Source of the DNA: an uncultured Oscillospiraceae bacterium
GTDB taxonomy: Bacteria > Bacillota > Clostridia > Oscillospirales > Oscillospiraceae
Length of the DNA stretch: 6,012 nucleotides
Assembly (NCBI GenBank): GCA_910588625.1
Contig: CAJUQN010000131.1
Coordinates: forward strand, 1-6,012
Direction of reading: 5' to 3'
Part shown: positions 5,230 through 6,012 of the stretch, piece by piece
Layout of the letters: each line of letters opens with the position of its first letter
Numbering within the stretch: position 1 is the first letter of the stretch
Position numbers and translations under genes: made by a program
The notes under the pieces: model-generated
The model's database searches: none
The model's input: only the letters and a program-made list of their open reading frames with translations
Told to the model about the DNA's origin: nothing

Positions 5230-5532
5230 GACTGAAACCGCGCAGTGCGCGTCACGGGAATCTCACCCCTCCGAGGATCTCTCCGAGCTGCCCCCATGAG
5301 AATGGCGGACAGGAGTATCATGATTGCCTGACGGGGTCGTTGCGAAACAGCTTGTCCAGCTGTTTTGTGGACGGATGGGTACCGCTCGCCGCCTTACATT
5401 GGCCGTCTTTTATGCGGCAAACCGCACAGGCGGGTCTTGGCGCATCCTCCAGCGTCGCTGTGCGCTTGCTGGCGCTCCGTCAGGGAACGTATTTCAGTCG
5501 CTGGATGCGACCGGGCCCGGCCCGGTGTTTTT
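5230..5532 (+). ncRNA. Structured non-coding block, candidate RNA of unknown role
   Basis: No coding signal: three overlapping plus-strand frames are open, but none has a ribosome site or family resemblance. The block holds a series of short perfect inverted repeats: CGCGCA/TGCGCG (5239-5251), AAACAGCT/AGCTGTTT (5345-5352 and 5358-5365), TGCGG/CCGCA (5413-5426) and CAGCG/CGCTG (5450-5460). It also has a direct repeat CTCCGAG separated by GATCT (within about 5266-5290), and it ends in a plus-strand terminator. A similar stretch seems to recur in clostridial ICEs (memory, not verified). A plus-strand transcript is inferred. No promoter was identified. Confidence 0.35.
5510..5532 (+). terminator. 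Plus-strand intrinsic terminator
   Basis: ACCGGGC (5510-5516), a CCG loop and GCCCGGT (5520-5526), followed directly by GTTTTT on the plus strand. It suggests that something is transcribed rightward across 5230-5510 although no gene is there. Confidence 0.65.
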
Positions 5533-5550
5533 CAAGGTGCGGAGAGCGGG

Positions 5551-5596
5551 TATAAAACAACCCCCTCACTACTTATCCAGATTCGTGAGGGGGTTG
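5551..5596 (-). terminator. Terminator of the sigma-like gene
   Basis: A 12-bp perfect stem (CAACCCCCTCAC at 5558-5569, GTGAGGGGGTTG at 5585-5596) with a 15-base loop. On the minus strand it is followed by TTTTATA. It begins 14 bases past the sigma-like stop codon at 5611. Confidence 0.85.
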
Positions 5597-5610
5597 AGAA
5601 CCACAAATTT

Positions 5611-5961
5611 TTAAGCCTTCATCAAACGATATAGCTTAGTAAGCACTTTGTACCGACGTTTGTTTACTGCTTTCTGGGAAATCCCGAGGATTTCCGTATA
5701 TTCTCGTTCAGTTTTCTGCTCATAAAAAAGTGCGCAAATCAATGAACGCTCCTCGGTTGTGAGCTGGGACAGACAACAGCGGAGTTTTTTACGAAGCAGC
5801 CTGTTCACCACAATGTCTTCCACGTTTGAAGCATCAGAGTCTGGGATCATCTCCTCGCCCAGCGTATCGTCGGTATCCATGGCATCATATGACACGAGCC
5901 CATTGCGCTCGTCCTTCTCGTACAAAGTTTTGACCTTGCGTCTGGCTTGGTGCCATTCCTT
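5611..5961 (-). pseudogene. ICE sigma-70-like regulator, N-terminus removed by an insertion sequence
   Basis: In-frame from 5961 (KEWHQARRKVKTLYEKDERN) to TAA at 5611, 116 residues. Residues 1-50 are a charged linker. From about 60 on (LRCCLSQLTTEERSLICALF then TEREYTEILGISQKAVNKRR) it is a sigma-70 region 4 helix-turn-helix, which binds -35 DNA. Such small sigma-like proteins are usual regulators in Tn916/Tn1549-type elements, about 140-150 residues long there, so roughly 25-35 N-terminal residues are missing. The reading frame enters insertion-sequence DNA at 5962, where a TAA closes it at 5971-5973 on the upstream side. A TTG at 5925 could serve as a start but has no ribosome site. The DNA-binding part is intact but expression is doubtful. 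Confidence 0.75.
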
Positions 5962-6012
5962 AGAGCCTGTTTAAAATCTTCTAATGAGGATGGCAATGAG
6001 GGCAAACGTGAG
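5962..6012 (-). mobile_element. End of an insertion sequence (IS5-like guess), running off the right edge
   Basis: AGAGCCTGTTTAAAATC begins where homology to the sigma-like protein stops, and it looks like the terminal repeat of IS5-type elements (GAGCCTGTT start). A transposase-like C-terminus ends inside the repeat. The other end and the target duplication lie outside the window. The IS family is uncertain. Confidence 0.5.
5971..6012 (-). CDS. Transposase C-terminus (partial)
   Basis: The last 14 codons on the minus strand read LTFALIAILIRRF then TAA (5971-5973), only 9 bases from the element's edge. A hydrophobic helix ending in basic residues close to the terminal repeat is typical of DDE transposases of the IS5 kind. 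The family call rests on very little sequence. Confidence 0.45.
   Translation of the reverse strand, partial: LTFALIAILIRRF

Noticed and set aside
4961..5299. Plus-strand frame of 112 codons
   Set aside because: Antisense to the phosphoesterase remnant and passes through the terminator at 5095-5134; no ribosome site.
5136..5634. Three overlapping plus-strand frames of 89-139 codons
   Set aside because: All three phases are open at once, none has a ribosome site, and they cross two strong terminator hairpins; non-coding is the simpler reading.

Overview
The window reads as the chromosome of a GC-rich gut Clostridium relative, most likely Oscillospiraceae (Flavonifractor / Pseudoflavonifractor type). 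This is inferred from strong AAGGAGG ribosome sites, tRNA genes with encoded CCA, a clostridial-style PyrB, and remnants of the large conjugative elements (ICEs) common in that family. Genus-level placement is a guess.

Left arm (1-1960, all minus strand): a decayed ICE. In transcription order it holds a 149-codon unrecognised ORF, an interior slice of a SpaA/Cna-B surface adhesin, a 201-codon slice of a large polyvalent ICE protein (LPD11-like end), and the DEAH motif of an SNF2-type helicase that runs off the window. Each piece meets the next out of frame, so at least three deletion or fusion junctions lie within 2 kb. From 2060 to 2385 there is no gene, only three minus-strand hairpins, two of them good intrinsic terminators.

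Centre (2387-4771): an intact housekeeping island. Five minus-strand tRNA genes, Gly(UCC)-Arg(UCU)-His(GUG)-Gln(UUG)-Lys(UUU) in transcription order, share one consensus promoter (TTGACA, 17 bp, TATTCT) and a terminator. Just upstream, on the same strand, is pyrB (aspartate carbamoyltransferase). Its real start is a GTG, and its C-terminal tail carries a four-cysteine motif like the zinc domain of PyrI. Divergent from pyrB is a five-helix membrane protein of the putative ABC-transporter type IV (CmpB-like) family.

Right arm (4770-6012): a second scrap heap. It holds the first 19 codons of an Rpn-family nuclease with its own start signals, cut exactly at the stop codon of the membrane gene. 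Next come a decayed C-terminus of a calcineurin-like phosphoesterase, an orphan terminator, a roughly 300-base structured non-coding block ending in a plus-strand terminator, and an ICE sigma-70-like regulator. The regulator has lost its N-terminus to an insertion sequence whose end and transposase C-terminus close the window.

The working genes are few: tRNA supply, pyrimidine synthesis and one membrane protein. I saw no intact novel defence or other system. The most distinctive items are the PyrB zinc-tail fusion, the mosaic of gene fragments and the structured non-coding block.
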